From NCBI GenBank assembly GCA_964017145.1, contig OZ024846.1:3162001-3226000 (forward strand): a DNA stretch of 64,000 nucleotides, written 5' to 3'. Origin of the DNA: Agrocybe praecox. Its lineage: Eukaryota; Basidiomycota; Agaricomycetes; Agaricales; Agrocybaceae. Position 1 is the first letter of the stretch. Each line of letters starts with the position of its first letter. A model generated the notes under the pieces. That model worked only from the letters and a program-made list of their open reading frames with translations. It did no database searches and was not told the origin of the DNA. Below, piece by piece: positions 1-11,396 of the stretch. Made by a program: the position numbers and the translations under genes.

Positions 1-322
1 GACCTTGACCAAGAAGGTCGGATTCTAGCAAGTTCTTTAGCGTTGCAATCCCAAGGTTGAAATATAGCAATGTATTTACCTTCACGAAGTCGACCGGTCC
101 AGACACCGCCGAATAGTATCGAGAAAAATACCATAAACTCAATTCATTTTCTTCGATCGTCGCCTACAGAATTGGAGGTTTGAATCGTGGACTCGCAGAA
201 TTGGAGGTATGTTAAATATGGGTACATACCCCAAAGGAGGACTTCCGCCGCATATCATCGTTTATCACTTGTACCATGGCGGATACGACTTGCTAAATGT
301 TCTGAGAAGTGAGATTTAACAA

Positions 323-1098
323 TCAATTCAAGGCGCATTGGAACATGAAGCAGGAAATAAGCCGCACCCTAAATCTATCGTTCGATATTTTCTTCGACCT
401 CCATTCGCAAGCCAACAGAATATTCGCAGTGTGATGTTCGAGCCTGGTTTTCTTATGAGCGTGGCCGATATTGATCCCTGGTACGACGCCTTGCAATGTC
501 GATCGTGTATTGGGAACATCGTTTGGGACTGGAAGGGAGTTTTCAATAGGAGGAAAGCAAGAGTCCAGAGGCCCTAGACCGAAATCAGGAGCATCTTCCT
601 CTGGGCCCGGAAGAGGACAGTCCAGCGGCAGGAAACAGGCGTCGATTTTGTTTGTAGAGCCTTGAATATCTGACTGGACGGCTCTGTTTGGGCAGTCGTA
701 GAATATGAATCCAAGTTTGCGACCTTCGATGTCGCTCTCTTCAATGGACTTGGAGATTGGTACTAAATGGGAAAAGACTTTTTTTTCTGTTATGCAGAAA
801 AATCCGTAAACCATTCCTGAGCTTTCTTGGTGTCATCCTCACTATCAGCAGGGATCTGAGTGATGATGGGGTCTTCGCCGTCTCCGTGGTCTTTGACCAT
901 TCGATCCATGCATGCCTTGACGTCCACGTCGCTGGGGACAAATGGACAATACGTCCTTAAGTGTTCTTCTACATCACAAACAACAACCTCACTGTTCATT
1001 TCATTTCCTATCTGGGGGCGGAGGCTGGTGATGGCTGTCGTTCCACCGTTCGGGAGTGGTTTCGGTGTTTCTGAGAGCAACGTTAGACTAGCGTTCAT
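323..1098 (-). pseudogene. Broken ORF resembling the N-terminal region of FunK1-type fungal kinases
   Basis: Two minus-strand frames meet here. The upstream one (790-1098) starts at a plausible ATG and reads 102 residues, ending just after KKAQEWFTDF. The second frame continues through 323-814 with VFSHLVPISKSIEE and FYDCPNRAVQSDI, then KIDACFLPLD. The style (short acidic N-terminus, 'F..L..I...I', then a DACF block) recalls the region before the kinase domain of FunK1 proteins, a lineage-expanded Agaricomycete kinase family. The frames join at a run of eight A's near 781-788 with no usable splice sites, so a one-base indel or an assembly error is likely. No kinase motifs are visible before the window edge. 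The family call comes from remembered resemblance only and is weak; it could be an unrelated hypothetical gene. Confidence 0.3.
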
Positions 1099-1711
1099 GC
1101 AGGAAATGATTCTGTTAATTACTTGTTATTGTTGTTAAAGTTAGGATTTGTAGCACCTTGATGAGGAGTTGGTAGTCTGAATTAAATCATTATCAGCTCT
1201 CGTATTTCCGTAGTTTCGTGAATAATGCTTACCCAGTAGTTGGATTGGGTAGGGTCGACGGTGGCACTGAATCCGATTCTGCACTGAAATGTAACCATAG
1301 AAGCTCTTGAAAGGTTACAAAATTCACTCAAAAAGCTGCGACATTGCGCAACGCTCTGGGGGATGAGGACGCCATTTTAGCAGCGCTTAAGTATCAGTTC
1401 AGTAAAAACCATGTAATCTTGTTAGCGACGTCTTTCAAACCAATTCTGATGCACGTGGTCGTGATTTCTCACGGTTACATCCAAACCTCTAAATATGTAA
1501 ACCCACTTTTGCAAGTTAGGAAAATATTCTCAATACAAACCATGCTTATTTTCCACGAGGGAGGAAGCCTATGTTCAACGACGAACGATTTTGAACCTAC
1601 CTGAGAGAAATAGGGGGTGGGAACTTGCACGTGCACAATGCGAGACACACCTTATGTTGTGCGCTTCAGCTTCAGTGTTCACTGCATGGTGCTTTTTTCT
1701 ACTTGAACAAA
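1099..1711. other. Intergenic region between the FunK1-like fragment and the BTB gene
   Basis: No convincing coding sequence, repeat or RNA gene was seen here. It should contain the promoters of the two divergently oriented neighbours. Confidence 0.4.
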
Positions 1712-2724
1712 ATGTCGCCTGTACTCCCAGATATCCCCTCACCTACGTCCCCAAAGATAAAATCAAATGCAGAGATTACTCGACACCCGGAATTTTACTT
1801 CCTGGATGGCTCGGTCGTCATCATCGTCGAACGAACCGCGTTTCGTGTGCATCAATCATTATTGGCGAGACATTCAGAGGTTTTCAGTGGAATGTGGGGA
1901 ATGCCACAACCGAAACAAGCAGACTTATACGATGGGTGTCCCTGTGTTGAACTTTCAGACTCGGTCAACGACTTCGTGGACGTTTTACGCGTGATATATG
2001 ATGTATTGTAAGTGATTCTTTTCCCTCGACGAATATTAAGATCAATCACTCAAGTTCCTCCAGTCATTTTGACAAGGTTAAGCCAGATACACCTCTATCT
2101 ACGCTTATCTCATTCATATCGGGCATTCTAAGAATCAGTACGAAATACAGCATGCAGGCTTTGAGAAACAAATGCATCGCGATTATACAGGATAAATTTC
2201 CTTCGACCTTACGCGGTTGTGATGACGTTCTGGCTAGAGGAATTCAATATAATCCCTCTGAAATAGTGCGCATCATACCACTAGCACGAGAAACCACGGT
2301 TCCCAAAGTTCTTCCATGGGCATACTACCTGTGTGCACACATCCCAGTCGATGAGATTCTTGCCAATTCTATCCTATCCTGGAGGGACAAAGCTTTGTGT
2401 CTGGCGGGCAAGGAGCGACTTTGGGCTTTGCAGAAGTCTGTCACGCACAACTTCCTTGTCGACTTTAAGCAGGCACCTATATGCACTACAGGGTGTCAAA
2501 GCAAATCGCCTCGTACTTTGAAACTCGCGGATATCGAAAGTCTGAGAATCAATCCTCATCCTCTGGAAGAATACAATGACTGGAAGTCGTTGATGATTTG
2601 CACCAAATGCCAAGCTTTAGCGGAGATGCAGCACAGGGAGGGGAGAGAGAAAGTCTGGCAGGCATTACCGACCCTGTTTCACTTGGGGACATGGGAGGAC
2701 ATCTGCAAGGATCAGGCGTGTTGA
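1712..2724 (+). CDS. BTB/POZ domain protein
   Basis: The model has two exons, 1712-2007 and 2064-2724 (318 residues), with a 56-nt intron that starts GTAAGT. Acceptor AG at 2054 would also stay in frame and add three residues. The N-terminal third has the BTB pattern seen in Agaricomycete expansions: HPEFYFLDGSVVIIVERTAF, then FRVHQSLLARHSEVFSGMW, an acidic CPCVELSDS block and a VDVLRVIYD helix. The second half (KYSMQALRNKCIAII and on) is the helical BACK-like region usual in these proteins. It has several cysteines near the C-terminus but no recognisable zinc site. BTB domains dimerise and can act as Cullin-3 adaptors; whether this one does is unknown. The ATG at 1712 is chosen because upstream in-frame sequence lacks the family pattern. 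Confidence 0.8.
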
Positions 2725-2945
2725 TGGAGTTATGATATCACCGACATTCACCCATTTTCTACCTCTCTTTTCTCGCCTCTTTTTTCTTTCGCTTTTCCAC
2801 TTGCTGTTGTCGCAATATTTCCACCCTGAAATGTATAACCATGTAACTTCTTCGCGTCGGGTGCCTGCGATATTTGTACTTTAACTTTCGTTTTTCGTCT
2901 ACACCAGGATTATTTTCGGGACGTTAATGTACTTTTATATACACT

Positions 2946-4302
2946 CTATATATCGCTAACTCTTGATAGTTGACTTGTATCTGTAACTGTAGCTTGGTTT
3001 CTCTCGAATTTTAATTCTGACATCACCATATCCTGTCTGTCTTCATCATCCCCTGAGCCGAGATCCATTCGACTATTCAAAGTAACCATCAAAGTGTTCG
3101 AGTATAACTTGGACACCTCCGTCGCACTTATCTGGTAGTATAATTTCCGGCCGTTGTACATGATCAAGACGATGTTCACGACAGCTACAGCAGCTAGCAA
3201 TGTTCGAAACACATTAACTCGTGATACTCGTTAGAGGGAGGAAATCGAAGGTACCGGTCAATGCACCGTTGCCAATCGTCAGACTAATTACCCTCCGTGC
3301 GCGACTCCGGGTATCTCCCGTCGCATCGCTAACCTTGCGGCGAAGCTGCATTTGGTGTGCGCGAATGAAATGAGTGGATAGTCATAACGAGAATGAAGGG
3401 GACACGCTTACAATGTGTGTCATACAAATAGCTATGATTATATCACACGCACACTCTCCAGACAGCCATGCCTGTATACGGGTTCAGTATCATGCTAGGT
3501 TCCTTCAGTTACTTTTCCGAAAAGCTTACGCCAGCTGACGATTCTATCTGAGGTGATTTAATCAAACTGAACTTCTTCAGTTGCGACATTTGAGCGCCTA
3601 AGGCGATACCCCCAATAAATTGCCCGACAGAAAGCTGTTAGTGGAAGTCGGTTGCATTAGCCGTCGTGTTCAGTACGTCAGGTCCAGATAACCTTTGCTC
3701 ACTAAGATGCCCGCGTAGATGACTATGGCTCCAAACTTTGGATTCTGCAGAATTCCCTGAAGCTTGTGTACCCTCCATACATAAAACGACTGCACGATGC
3801 AGGCCACTTAGTAGTAGATTTAAAATCAGTGAAAAGAAATATCACATAAAAGAAGTTTCCAAGTACCTAATCCCCCAATTATCGGCACTGAGAACCATAG
3901 ATCGTAGATATTGTCCAAAGCATCCTGCTTCAAGAATGACTGGACAAAAAGGTGGTACATCGTTCTCGATATCTCCACAGTTTGCGCCAGTTCCAGAAGA
4001 TAGACTCCATAGACAAGGAACTTAGTTTTGCAGGATTCGTCTGGGAACGCGAGGAAGAAAAAAACTGCATAGATGCAACCAGTCTCGTCATGATGGTTCC
4101 AGGATCTATGGGGATGGACAATCTCACGCACACACTTGAACCGTTAAGATGCCAAATCCAGCCGCGTTAAAGAGGTTCGAAAGAAGCTGTAGAGAGTATA
4201 AGGTAGTTGTTGAACATCAAAAGGATACAGAAGGCCTACAAGCGTGCCAGCACTATGATAGTATATATGCGCGTAAGTCTTTAAGTAAGTTGCGATAGTC
4301 AT
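2946..4302 (-). CDS. DUF6534-type seven-helix membrane protein, copy 1
   Basis: Eight exons read on the minus strand: 4240-4302, 4132-4186, 3867-4064, 3703-3806, 3530-3634, 3412-3471, 3255-3345 and 2946-3193 (307 residues). Introns are 53-68 nt and all phases agree. The product is strongly hydrophobic with repeated helices. Family signatures include FLVYGVYLLELAQTVEISRT, DLWFSVPIIGGLVACIVQSF, ECACDIIIAICMTHI and the C-terminal SNTLMVTLNSR, as in fungal DUF6534 proteins. Function is unknown; these are predicted plasma-membrane proteins with a topology reminiscent of receptors. Internal exons have exactly the same lengths as in the paralog at 7294-8767. The first exon (ATG at 4302) is the least certain: an alternative upstream ATG (MEIL...) is conserved with the paralog at DNA level but could not be spliced in frame. 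Confidence 0.75.
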
Positions 4303-4991
4303 AAATTATCACTGACGAATGGAGCTCAAGTTGGATCTTTTCCTGAGGCGAAACAGTGAGTATTTCCATGAATCGACTAGACCAAGGGTTTGACAATTAG
4401 GGAGGGTGTAAAGAGAGTGACCGTGTCGGCTGAAGTCATAGAAAGGGACCACAGCTGAGGATGGCCACCACTAAGAGTGACACCATACGTGCGAACACTG
4501 TCAAACAGTCAGATACAAGTTTATACGACGCCACCCTTGGTTGAGAATTTGATGACCCTTCTCGGTGTCACCGCTCATAAAGACGTGAGAGGACCTGGAA
4601 GAAGATATCGCTGACAAAAATACTATCAGCAAAAATATCACAGTTATTTCGAGTCAGCCACCTCGATCATGGAGAGAAAACTGAAGATCTTCGTTCGAGC
4701 CGCAGCGTCGCCCAGATTAAATGTTCGGGTATTTTTCCCATTGATGGAGATCGGGTTTACACCAGGTTGTATTTCGATATTGAAGTATGCGCCCAGTACT
4801 AGGATTAATCCGGTATACGTATATCTAGCATAAAACACACAGAAATTTTGGCCAGACAAGTACCACCAGATGATGTCTTTTTTTTCGAAGGTGTCCAGTG
4901 CGAGCGTGTCATTTCCCAGCTGTAAGTATTGACAAGCCTGAAATTCAAAATACCTGAAGGCCTGACCCTTGACTTCAAAGTAACACCATAA
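4303..4991. other. Region upstream of DUF6534 copy 1, with an ORF of unknown nature
   Basis: A minus-strand ORF (4644-5003) reads 119 residues ending IEVADSK with no recognisable domain. Its first codons lie inside the terminal repeat of the transposon that begins at 4992. If the transposon and one copy of its TAA target are removed, the same frame continues on the far side (SDTGGCNL from about 6893-6925). The insertion may therefore have split an exon, but the upstream open stretch is short and could be chance. The rest probably holds the 5' region of DUF6534 copy 1. Confidence 0.3.
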
Positions 4992-6889
4992 CACGGCGGA
5001 CATTTAACTGTCCAGTCACGCCGCGGCTTGTACTGTCCTTTTATAGGCTCGTGACCAGCCGTTATCTGTCAAACTCCGCTACATGCCGAAGTCTAGCCGC
5101 GAGCATCTCCAGATAACGGCTGGGAGTAACGGGGACGTTTAGTAGGGTCACTCAATGTCACAAAGAACTTGCTAAAAATGTTTCAAATCACCCGCACTTG
5201 GCAACCACGGACGCCTTCGCCCTTCGTCTCCGTCACTCCTCTTCCTTTTTCCTATCGCAAACTAGGCCATCTTCCCTTCATTTCTTTATCAGGCTGCTAC
5301 TATGTACCTCCCACTGGCAGTTTTATTAACAAATAAGCACTTTTCGAACGCCTGCCCAACGTTGAATGCTTGCCAGCTCCCCGACGCTCGGCTGCACAAG
5401 TCACTCTGTCTGTGTTCGATCTGGTTTTGGGGGCATGCGTACGAAGACGTGATTTGGCCTAGTAGGGAGCCAATCTCAACGTGGGGATCTCTGGTTGACA
5501 ATACCTCGATTGTGAGTGAAATGTGTTTCAGGATAACCAGCTCAACCTTACCCGTTACCCGCCTGAAGTCAGATCACAAACACAGTTGTACACACAGTTG
5601 CTATCTTCCTTTCTACCACGAGCACAAGAATTCTGTTACAAGCACACAATCCGAACCTTCAAGGTGAACGCCGGTCAAACGCGGAGTGTCACAAACCTTG
5701 TTGAACGTTCGTCGGTCCCGAAGTGTCAGTCAGTAGTCGCACTGGTCATTTTCTTCAATTCCACAATTTGCTTCAAAAACCGTGCTCTTTCAAGGATCTT
5801 AGAGGCGTTTGAGTATGGAAGTTGATTCCTGGTCTGAGACAGACGGATTCAATGTAGCAAGAGGAAGTTGGGAATGTCCCCTTTCCAAGAGTTGGTATGT
5901 GGTGATATTCCATTCAGTGTATACAGTGTCTAATATGTACCATAGGACATGTTATAGTGTTATTGGTATGCCACTGGCGCTATATCAAAACAACTTGGCT
6001 TTTTTTGCTTTTCCTGCCAAATAACGAACAAAAAGTCTGATATCTCAACTTTATTTGTGAAATACAACTTTCTGAAAAATATATTATGATTTAATACACT
6101 TAATGAAAGCCATACATATTGGTAAAGTGGTAATTTGTTGAGTGCAGCAAGAGAGGCAAGATTTTGACGAAGTGATGCACGCGCAAAATGCGAAATTTCA
6201 CTAAGTCCTTGTCACGCAGGGGGCCTTCCTCCAAAACGTCCCCGTTACTCCCAGTCGTTAGGTGGTGATGCCCCTTTCACAGTCCGATTGAGTTCCGCTT
6301 GATGGCCGTCGGAGCTTAGGAAAACTCAAAACCATGACAAATGACCAAGCTTGCGTAATCACCACCGTAACGCACTGGTCGCGAGTCTAGTCCTTTTACG
6401 GAGAATGTACCTGTCCAATCACAAGCCGTCACGCGTTGATTTCGGCAGTCACGCTCGAGGATTTCGTTGGTAACTTTCTGCTGACATTCTATGAGCCATC
6501 ACCTTATATTCTAAATTGAGTTGTGTGTAGAGGGTACAGGCTCACCCCAGCAAGCTTTCTGACAAAATAAACTCACATGCTTCCATCTTCCAAAATTCAA
6601 AAAGGCGAATTCATAACCTGTACCTATAAAGATATTAAAGGGTGGCCATGCTGTTGGAATGCATCCATTGGCAGGCACTTGTAGGTATCAATATATATCA
6701 AGAGTTTAGAGCTATTATTGAGATCAATATAGTCAGGTGGGCACTAATAATTGTTGAATTTTTGCTGATTATAGTGCATTCGGCAGAAAACGGCATCTGT
6801 GACCACTCATTGTCACAGCACCTTGTAATTGGACAGGTAACTGGACGGCACAATCCGCGGCGTGACTGGACAGTTAAATGTCCGCCGTG
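4992..6889. mobile_element. Non-autonomous DNA transposon with TIRs and TAA target duplication
   Basis: The ends are inverted copies. The left end starts CACGGCGGACATTTAACTGT and the right end is its reverse complement; the match runs about 48 bp with three mismatches. A TAA flanks each side (4989-4991 and 6890-6892), consistent with a 3-bp target duplication. A second, inner inverted repeat of about 26 bp lies at 5115-5140 and 6234-6259 (sharing GTAACGGGGACGTTT), so the subterminal regions are partly repetitive. No transposase is visible. The CAC... start with a 3-bp duplication fits CACTA/EnSpm-like elements, while a TAA target also occurs with PIF/Harbinger; the superfamily is not settled. 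The interior has weak plus-strand ORFs (5302-5667, 5523-5825) with no recognised domain. Confidence 0.75.
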
Positions 6890-6892
6890 TAA

Positions 6893-7293
6893 GTTGCAAC
6901 CTCCAGTGTCAGACACAGCCACTTGTTAATCAAAGTCCGCCATTTACTCCGCTCGGTTGGCAAGCTTATTTCCGTCCCACATTCTGAGATATCACAAGGA
7001 ATTTTCGAATGACCCCCGACCCCTAAACGAAAGTTCCCTATAAACATTTAAATAAGATACAAAAATTCTGAGCCGCCTATACCGGAAAGGTGAGAAATAT
7101 CTGGTCTACTGCATTGCTATATACATTGTCAATGAGTGTAGCGGGACGGTCTACAGGATACAAAATCTCTGGAATCTAAGTTCAACTTGACTCAGCAAGT
7201 CAAAAATGTACTCAAAGAACATCGCATAGATTGTGACTATGAATTATCATTGAGAGTAGGTCGCGAAATTATCAAGCACCCGTTAATGGATAT
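6893..7293. other. Downstream flank of DUF6534 copy 2
   Basis: No gene was recognised. This stretch lies between the transposon end and the stop codon of DUF6534 copy 2 and should hold that gene's 3' UTR. Confidence 0.4.
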
Positions 7294-8767
7294 CTAATCC
7301 TCTATTGTTATTTGAGAAAATCGTTGTACTTTACGGCTATCCCCACCAATCGATCTTGGCGATATACTTCGGTTTGATAGATCGAATTCTTCCTCCGGAT
7401 CTTCACTTTCAACCGGCATCGTCTCGAATTTCAATGTTGACATAGGCACATTTTGGATAACTCGACTGTTCCCGGACCTTAGGTATATACGGCTATTAAG
7501 AGTAACCATCAGGGTGTTCGAGTACAGCTTTGATACCTCCGTCGCGCTTGCTTGGTAGTACAGTTGCCGTCCATTATGTACGATTAGGATAATGTTGATA
7601 ATCGCTCCAGCAGCTAATGTCAATTAAGATGGGCGAGTTTATTTTCGAACGTAAGTCATTGATAAGTAAGAAAGTGAGTAGCTATACCTGTTAATACGCC
7701 GTTCCCGATTGTCAAACTGATTACTCTGCGTGCGCGGGCTCGGGTATCATCTTGTCCATCACCGACCTTGCGAAGGAGCTACATATAACAAGTTAGGATA
7801 CACATTTCCAATATATAATGTTCGAGAAGAATACTTACGATGTGTGTCATGCAACCCGCTATTATAATATCACAAACACATTCCCCGCATAGCCATATCT
7901 AGGGTATAACACTATGTCAACTGACTTTAACCCATCTTGATGATAAAAGTCTTACGCCAGCCGGCCATTCTATCTGAACGGACTTGACTAGACTGAATAA
8001 CTTTATCCGTGCCAGTTGAATGCCCAGGGCGATACTGCCAATTAATTGACCAACGGAAAGCTGTTTTCAAACGGTTAGCTGACATGGTAGATTGTTATCG
8101 GTTGATACTCACAATAATCCCTACTGAAATAACTACATAGCTGATTACTCGGTTACGCAAGACACCTTGCAATTGGTATATTCGCCACACGTAGAAAAGC
8201 TGGACGACACAGGCCACTGGGAGAAACATGATGTTAGCTAAATCGTGCAGCAGATATCAGATCTCCGGTCATCAAGTACCTAGTCCTCCAGTGATGGGTA
8301 TTGAGAACCACATATCAAAAATATGATCCAACGCATCTTGCTCCAGAAATGATTGGACGAATAGGTGATACATGGTTCGTGAAAGTTCCACGGTTTGCGC
8401 TAGCTCTAGCAGATAAACACCATAAACGAGTGATTTCATTCGCCATGTTTCTTGAGGGAAAGCAAGAGTGAAAAGGTCTACTCAGAAGCAAGTTAGCGCT
8501 CGCATCAGCTTCAGATTCTTCTCTGTACATACAGACTTGAACCGTTAAGATTCCAAATCCAGACGCGTTAAAAAGATTCGACAGAAACTACAAGAATAGT
8601 GAGGAAGGCTGTTAATCAGATTATGATAGAAGAATCCACCAGTGTGCCAGCGCTATCAGTTTATGGTGAAAAATTAGTTACCACGAATGGCATGATAGAA
8701 AATAGATTACACACGAATGAACCTCATACAGAATCTTTTTCTTTTGCGATAGAGCGACGATTTCCAT
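7294..8767 (-). CDS. DUF6534-type seven-helix membrane protein, copy 2
   Basis: The minus-strand exons are 8730-8767, 8640-8652, 8533-8587, 8280-8477, 8113-8216, 7956-8060, 7839-7898, 7688-7778 and 7294-7613 (327 residues); all phases agree and introns are 52-77 nt. Family motifs are SNLFNASGFGILTVQVYLF, VYGVYLLELAQTVELSRTMY, FDMWFSIPITGGLVACVVQL, CDIIIAGCMTHILLRKVGDG and SNTLMVTLNSRIYL. Exons of 55, 198, 104, 105, 60 and 91 nt are identical in length to copy 1, so the two are tandem duplicates. The C-terminal tail is longer and charged, with EDPEEEFDLSNRS. The first two exons are the weakest part: the model needs a 13-nt microexon. Alternatives are an upstream first exon or loss of the original start. 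Role unknown. Confidence 0.7.
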
Positions 8768-9797
8768 GAATCCCCCCAGACCACCAAGCGCAAGAATGCA
8801 AACTGAGAAGGAAATAGAGAGAAGAGAGGTAGTTTTTGATAACAACAGTTCCTGCTGCAGCCTAAACTTGACGGGTGCAGAGTTTGAATCGCAATTTAGT
8901 GCCGATACCTCCCAAGAAGGCCGTGTGATTTCCATCTGATGTGTCCACTGATGTAGTTCGAAGACCTAAATCTGATCCTCTTCTGTATAGAATTTCTTCA
9001 GTCTCGGCTGCGGAATGGGTGAGATTGGAGCATAGCGCATAGCTGGTATGGCAGGCCGCGACTTGGAGGTGACGCGGGCGGCAGGGTTTCACTAGAACTT
9101 TGTCGACGCCGCTTTTCATGAATTCCTCTGTTTAAATTATTATACCTGGCTGCTGCTTCGCACGACCGCTTCGCAGTAGATATGAACCAAACGGAGCATT
9201 TTGGATACCGGACTTGTCACTGTTGCAACGTTAATAGGTTGAGACGTTATCCATTTGCTTGGCAAGAAACGACCAGAGGGAATGAATCCGGTTTAAGTTC
9301 CCCATGTAATACCCGGTCTTGTGACCGTGGTCAAATATAAGTTGGGCGTGCCGAAGTCAGCCGGGTTACTTCGTCCAATCCTCATTGCTCAATGATAAGG
9401 ACAAACTTGCTTAACGAATGCATCAGACATCTTAACTCCTACACTCAAAAATCAATCATATAACTCACTGGTATGTTAAAAAAACATTCGCGTCAAAACA
9501 TAATGGGTATTATGTTACCTAGTCCTAATCATAAGATCATTAAACTTGGGGTCAGTATCATGAATGACTGCAAAAAGCAATGGTCGAGTAAGCAGGCTAT
9601 GTGCTTGCTAAAGAATGATTCAAGCACGAAGAACTAATAATCCCCGAAAGCAACGATGAATTATGAGCACCATTGTAACGCTCGATGTCTATCTGAAATG
9701 GTTTGTGAAAGAAGGAAGGAAGGAACATAAATGCACGCTATGTGGGAACGCTGATTACTTATTTGATTTATTAGCGCCTATCTACACAAGGGAAAGG
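8768..9797. other. Intergenic region before the SSP array
   Basis: No supported gene. Weak ORFs at 8862-9119 (minus) and 9663-9866 (plus) have no family pattern, and the second runs into the promoter of the first SSP gene. The TATA box of SSP1 (TATAAATA) lies at 9798-9805. Confidence 0.4.
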
Positions 9798-9937
9798 TAT
9801 AAATACGGGAAGATCCCTTTGTTGAACCTCAGTCAAATACATCTGTATTCTACGGTGAGTTCTTAACACTGCCAGTCCCAACCCAAATACCCTACTAATA
9901 AGCCTTTCTGGTCACAAAAGACAATCCTTACACTACA

Positions 9938-10258
9938 ATGAAATTCAACGTTTTGGCATTCACCGTCTTGGCTGCTATTGGCGCCATGGCTGCTCCATCC
10001 GATAACTATGAAGATGGTCTTGATATTTCGTACGCCGATGGTCAGACCAGGGAGACTGAGATCCTCTCCTACTTGCTTACAGTCCAGGCCAACGAGCGCG
10101 CCGCTGCTTCTTACCTCCCTCGAGGATGCCACTACGAAGGCACAGCTCCTTTCTGCGCCGCAAACGGGTGTCCCCGCGGATACAGAGAAAGGGGTCGTTC
10201 CGCTTGCGGTGATGGCGCTTGCTGTGTCACCGGGTGGAAGGTGCTCTGCTGCATCTGA
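9938..10258 (+). CDS. Small secreted eight-cysteine protein SSP1 (subtype A)
   Basis: A 106-residue product. It has a cleavable signal peptide (about residues 1-19, start MKFNVLAF, ending AMAAPS). A pro-segment follows with TEILSYLLTVQANERA, then a C-terminal domain with eight cysteines spaced C-x8-C-x4-C-x11-C-x4-CC-x7-CC, including GTAPFCAANGCPRGY and GDGACCVTGWKVLCC. Four disulfides are expected. A TATA box lies at 9798 and a 66-nt intron (9855-9920, GTGAGT...AAAG) lies wholly in the 5' leader, ending 17 nt before the ATG. Function is unknown; small secreted cysteine-rich proteins of fungi serve as effectors, antimicrobials or surface proteins, and nothing here chooses among these. It is the founder-like copy of subtype A; the other A copy is a fragment at 17503. 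Confidence 0.85.
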   Translation: MKFNVLAFTVLAAIGAMAAPSDNYEDGLDISYADGQTRETEILSYLLTVQANERAAASYLPRGCHYEGTAPFCAANGCPRGYRERGRSACGDGACCVTGWKVLCCI

Positions 10259-11008
10259 AGGGCTCAGACTCAAGCTATCAAGCATTCGGACTTGATTAGT
10301 AGTAGCGGGATCTTATCGAATTAGAGTCGAATAACGGACAACACCATCGTTCATATAAATCGCTTTTAGCACCTCGTTGATTGAAAGAAATCAGATTTCT
10401 CAAGCTTCGAAACCATCACTGTTAAAGCAACTAAAGCTATATAAGTGTGGAAGCTTAAATTTTGCTTAGAAAAAGAGTGTAAATGCTCACTGCGCCATTG
10501 TACAAAGTCACGTTTTCTTCGCAACCAATTAGCGCTCGTCCGCCGGGCGCTAAACTTTACCATAATGGTAAGATTACGGTTTTTCGATATCTGAAACCAG
10601 TATTAGGAGAAAGCTGGTAGTACTCATCACTTGCCACCCATTTTTCTTTGGAGTAACAAACCAGATGCCATATCAAAGTTCATAATTTTGGAGGAACAAG
10701 TTGGTGTTTGTTGTGTGGACAGACGCCTCGGATGTGCACAATGAATGAATGATCCAATATACGTGCGTGTTATACGTGGGAACACTTTGATAGGAGGAAG
10801 GTATGGTCATTGGATATTTCAGCGCGCAAAAAAATTACGTCGTTAGTAAATGAAGGGTGTTAGGCACAGGTAACATGTTTCTGAATGGGAGAAGGAAGGA
10901 AAAATGAACGAGATAAACACGTTCAGCTTACTTCCATATTCAACCGCAGAATATAAAGAGAGCAAAAAGAAGTTCCAATCTCTACAGCCAACGACTTCTC
11001 AGTTTTTA
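10259..11008. repeat. SSP1-SSP2 spacer with duplicated subtype-B promoter block
   Basis: From about 10690 to 11008 the sequence matches the upstream regions of the other subtype-B genes (about 14880-15202 and 18210-18527). Shared landmarks are GGACAGACGCCTCGGATGTG, a TCTTGATAGGAGGAAGGTAT-like block and the TATA box (TATAAAG at 10952). The first 400 bp holds no recognised feature. Confidence 0.65.
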
Positions 11009-11087
11009 GTAAGTATCCAGCCCCTTGATCTGTGGCCAACTTCAAAAAACTGATAACAATCGGAAACAGGGCAACTTTTATATCACG

Positions 11088-11396
11088 ATGAAATTAAACG
11101 TACTTGCATTCGCCACCCTCGTCGCTGTCAGCGCCTTGGCCGCCCCGTCTGACATGCACGACAGGTTCAGGGAGACCAATAGTGAGAGCGAGGTCCTGTC
11201 TTACTTGCTCGAGGTTCAGGCCGGCGAGCAGGCTATGGCCGCGAACGCTCCTCACGGATGCCACTGGGAGGGCACATCTCCATTCTGCGCCGCAAATGGG
11301 TGCCCTCACGGCTACACAGAGCATGGACGTTCCGGATGCGGTGATGGTGCTTGCTGCATCACTGGCTGGAAGGTTCTTTGCTGCATCGCATACTAG
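11088..11396 (+). CDS. Small secreted eight-cysteine protein SSP2 (subtype B)
   Basis: A 102-residue product starting MKLNVLAFATLVAVSALAAP, with predicted signal-peptide cleavage near residue 18. The middle has the conserved pro-segment ESEVLSYLLEVQAGEQAMA, followed by the eight-cysteine domain (GCHWEGTSPFCAANGC, CGDGACCITGWKVLCC). The ATG at 11088 is chosen over the longer open frame from 11025 because the latter runs through the 5' leader intron (11009-11069, GTAAGT...ACAG). The TATA box is at 10952. Two close relatives lie at 15280 and 18605, but unlike them this copy keeps TGWKV and ANGCP. Role unknown; likely secreted. Confidence 0.85.
   Translation: MKLNVLAFATLVAVSALAAPSDMHDRFRETNSESEVLSYLLEVQAGEQAMAANAPHGCHWEGTSPFCAANGCPHGYTEHGRSGCGDGACCITGWKVLCCIAY

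Noticed and set aside
5302..5825. Cargo gene inside the 1.9-kb DNA transposon
   Set aside because: The two plus-strand frames have no recognised domain and the only junction between them would need an intron of about 20 nt.
9663..9866. Small plus-strand ORF with CTLCG motif
   Set aside because: It overlaps the TATA box and leader of SSP1 and has no family pattern.
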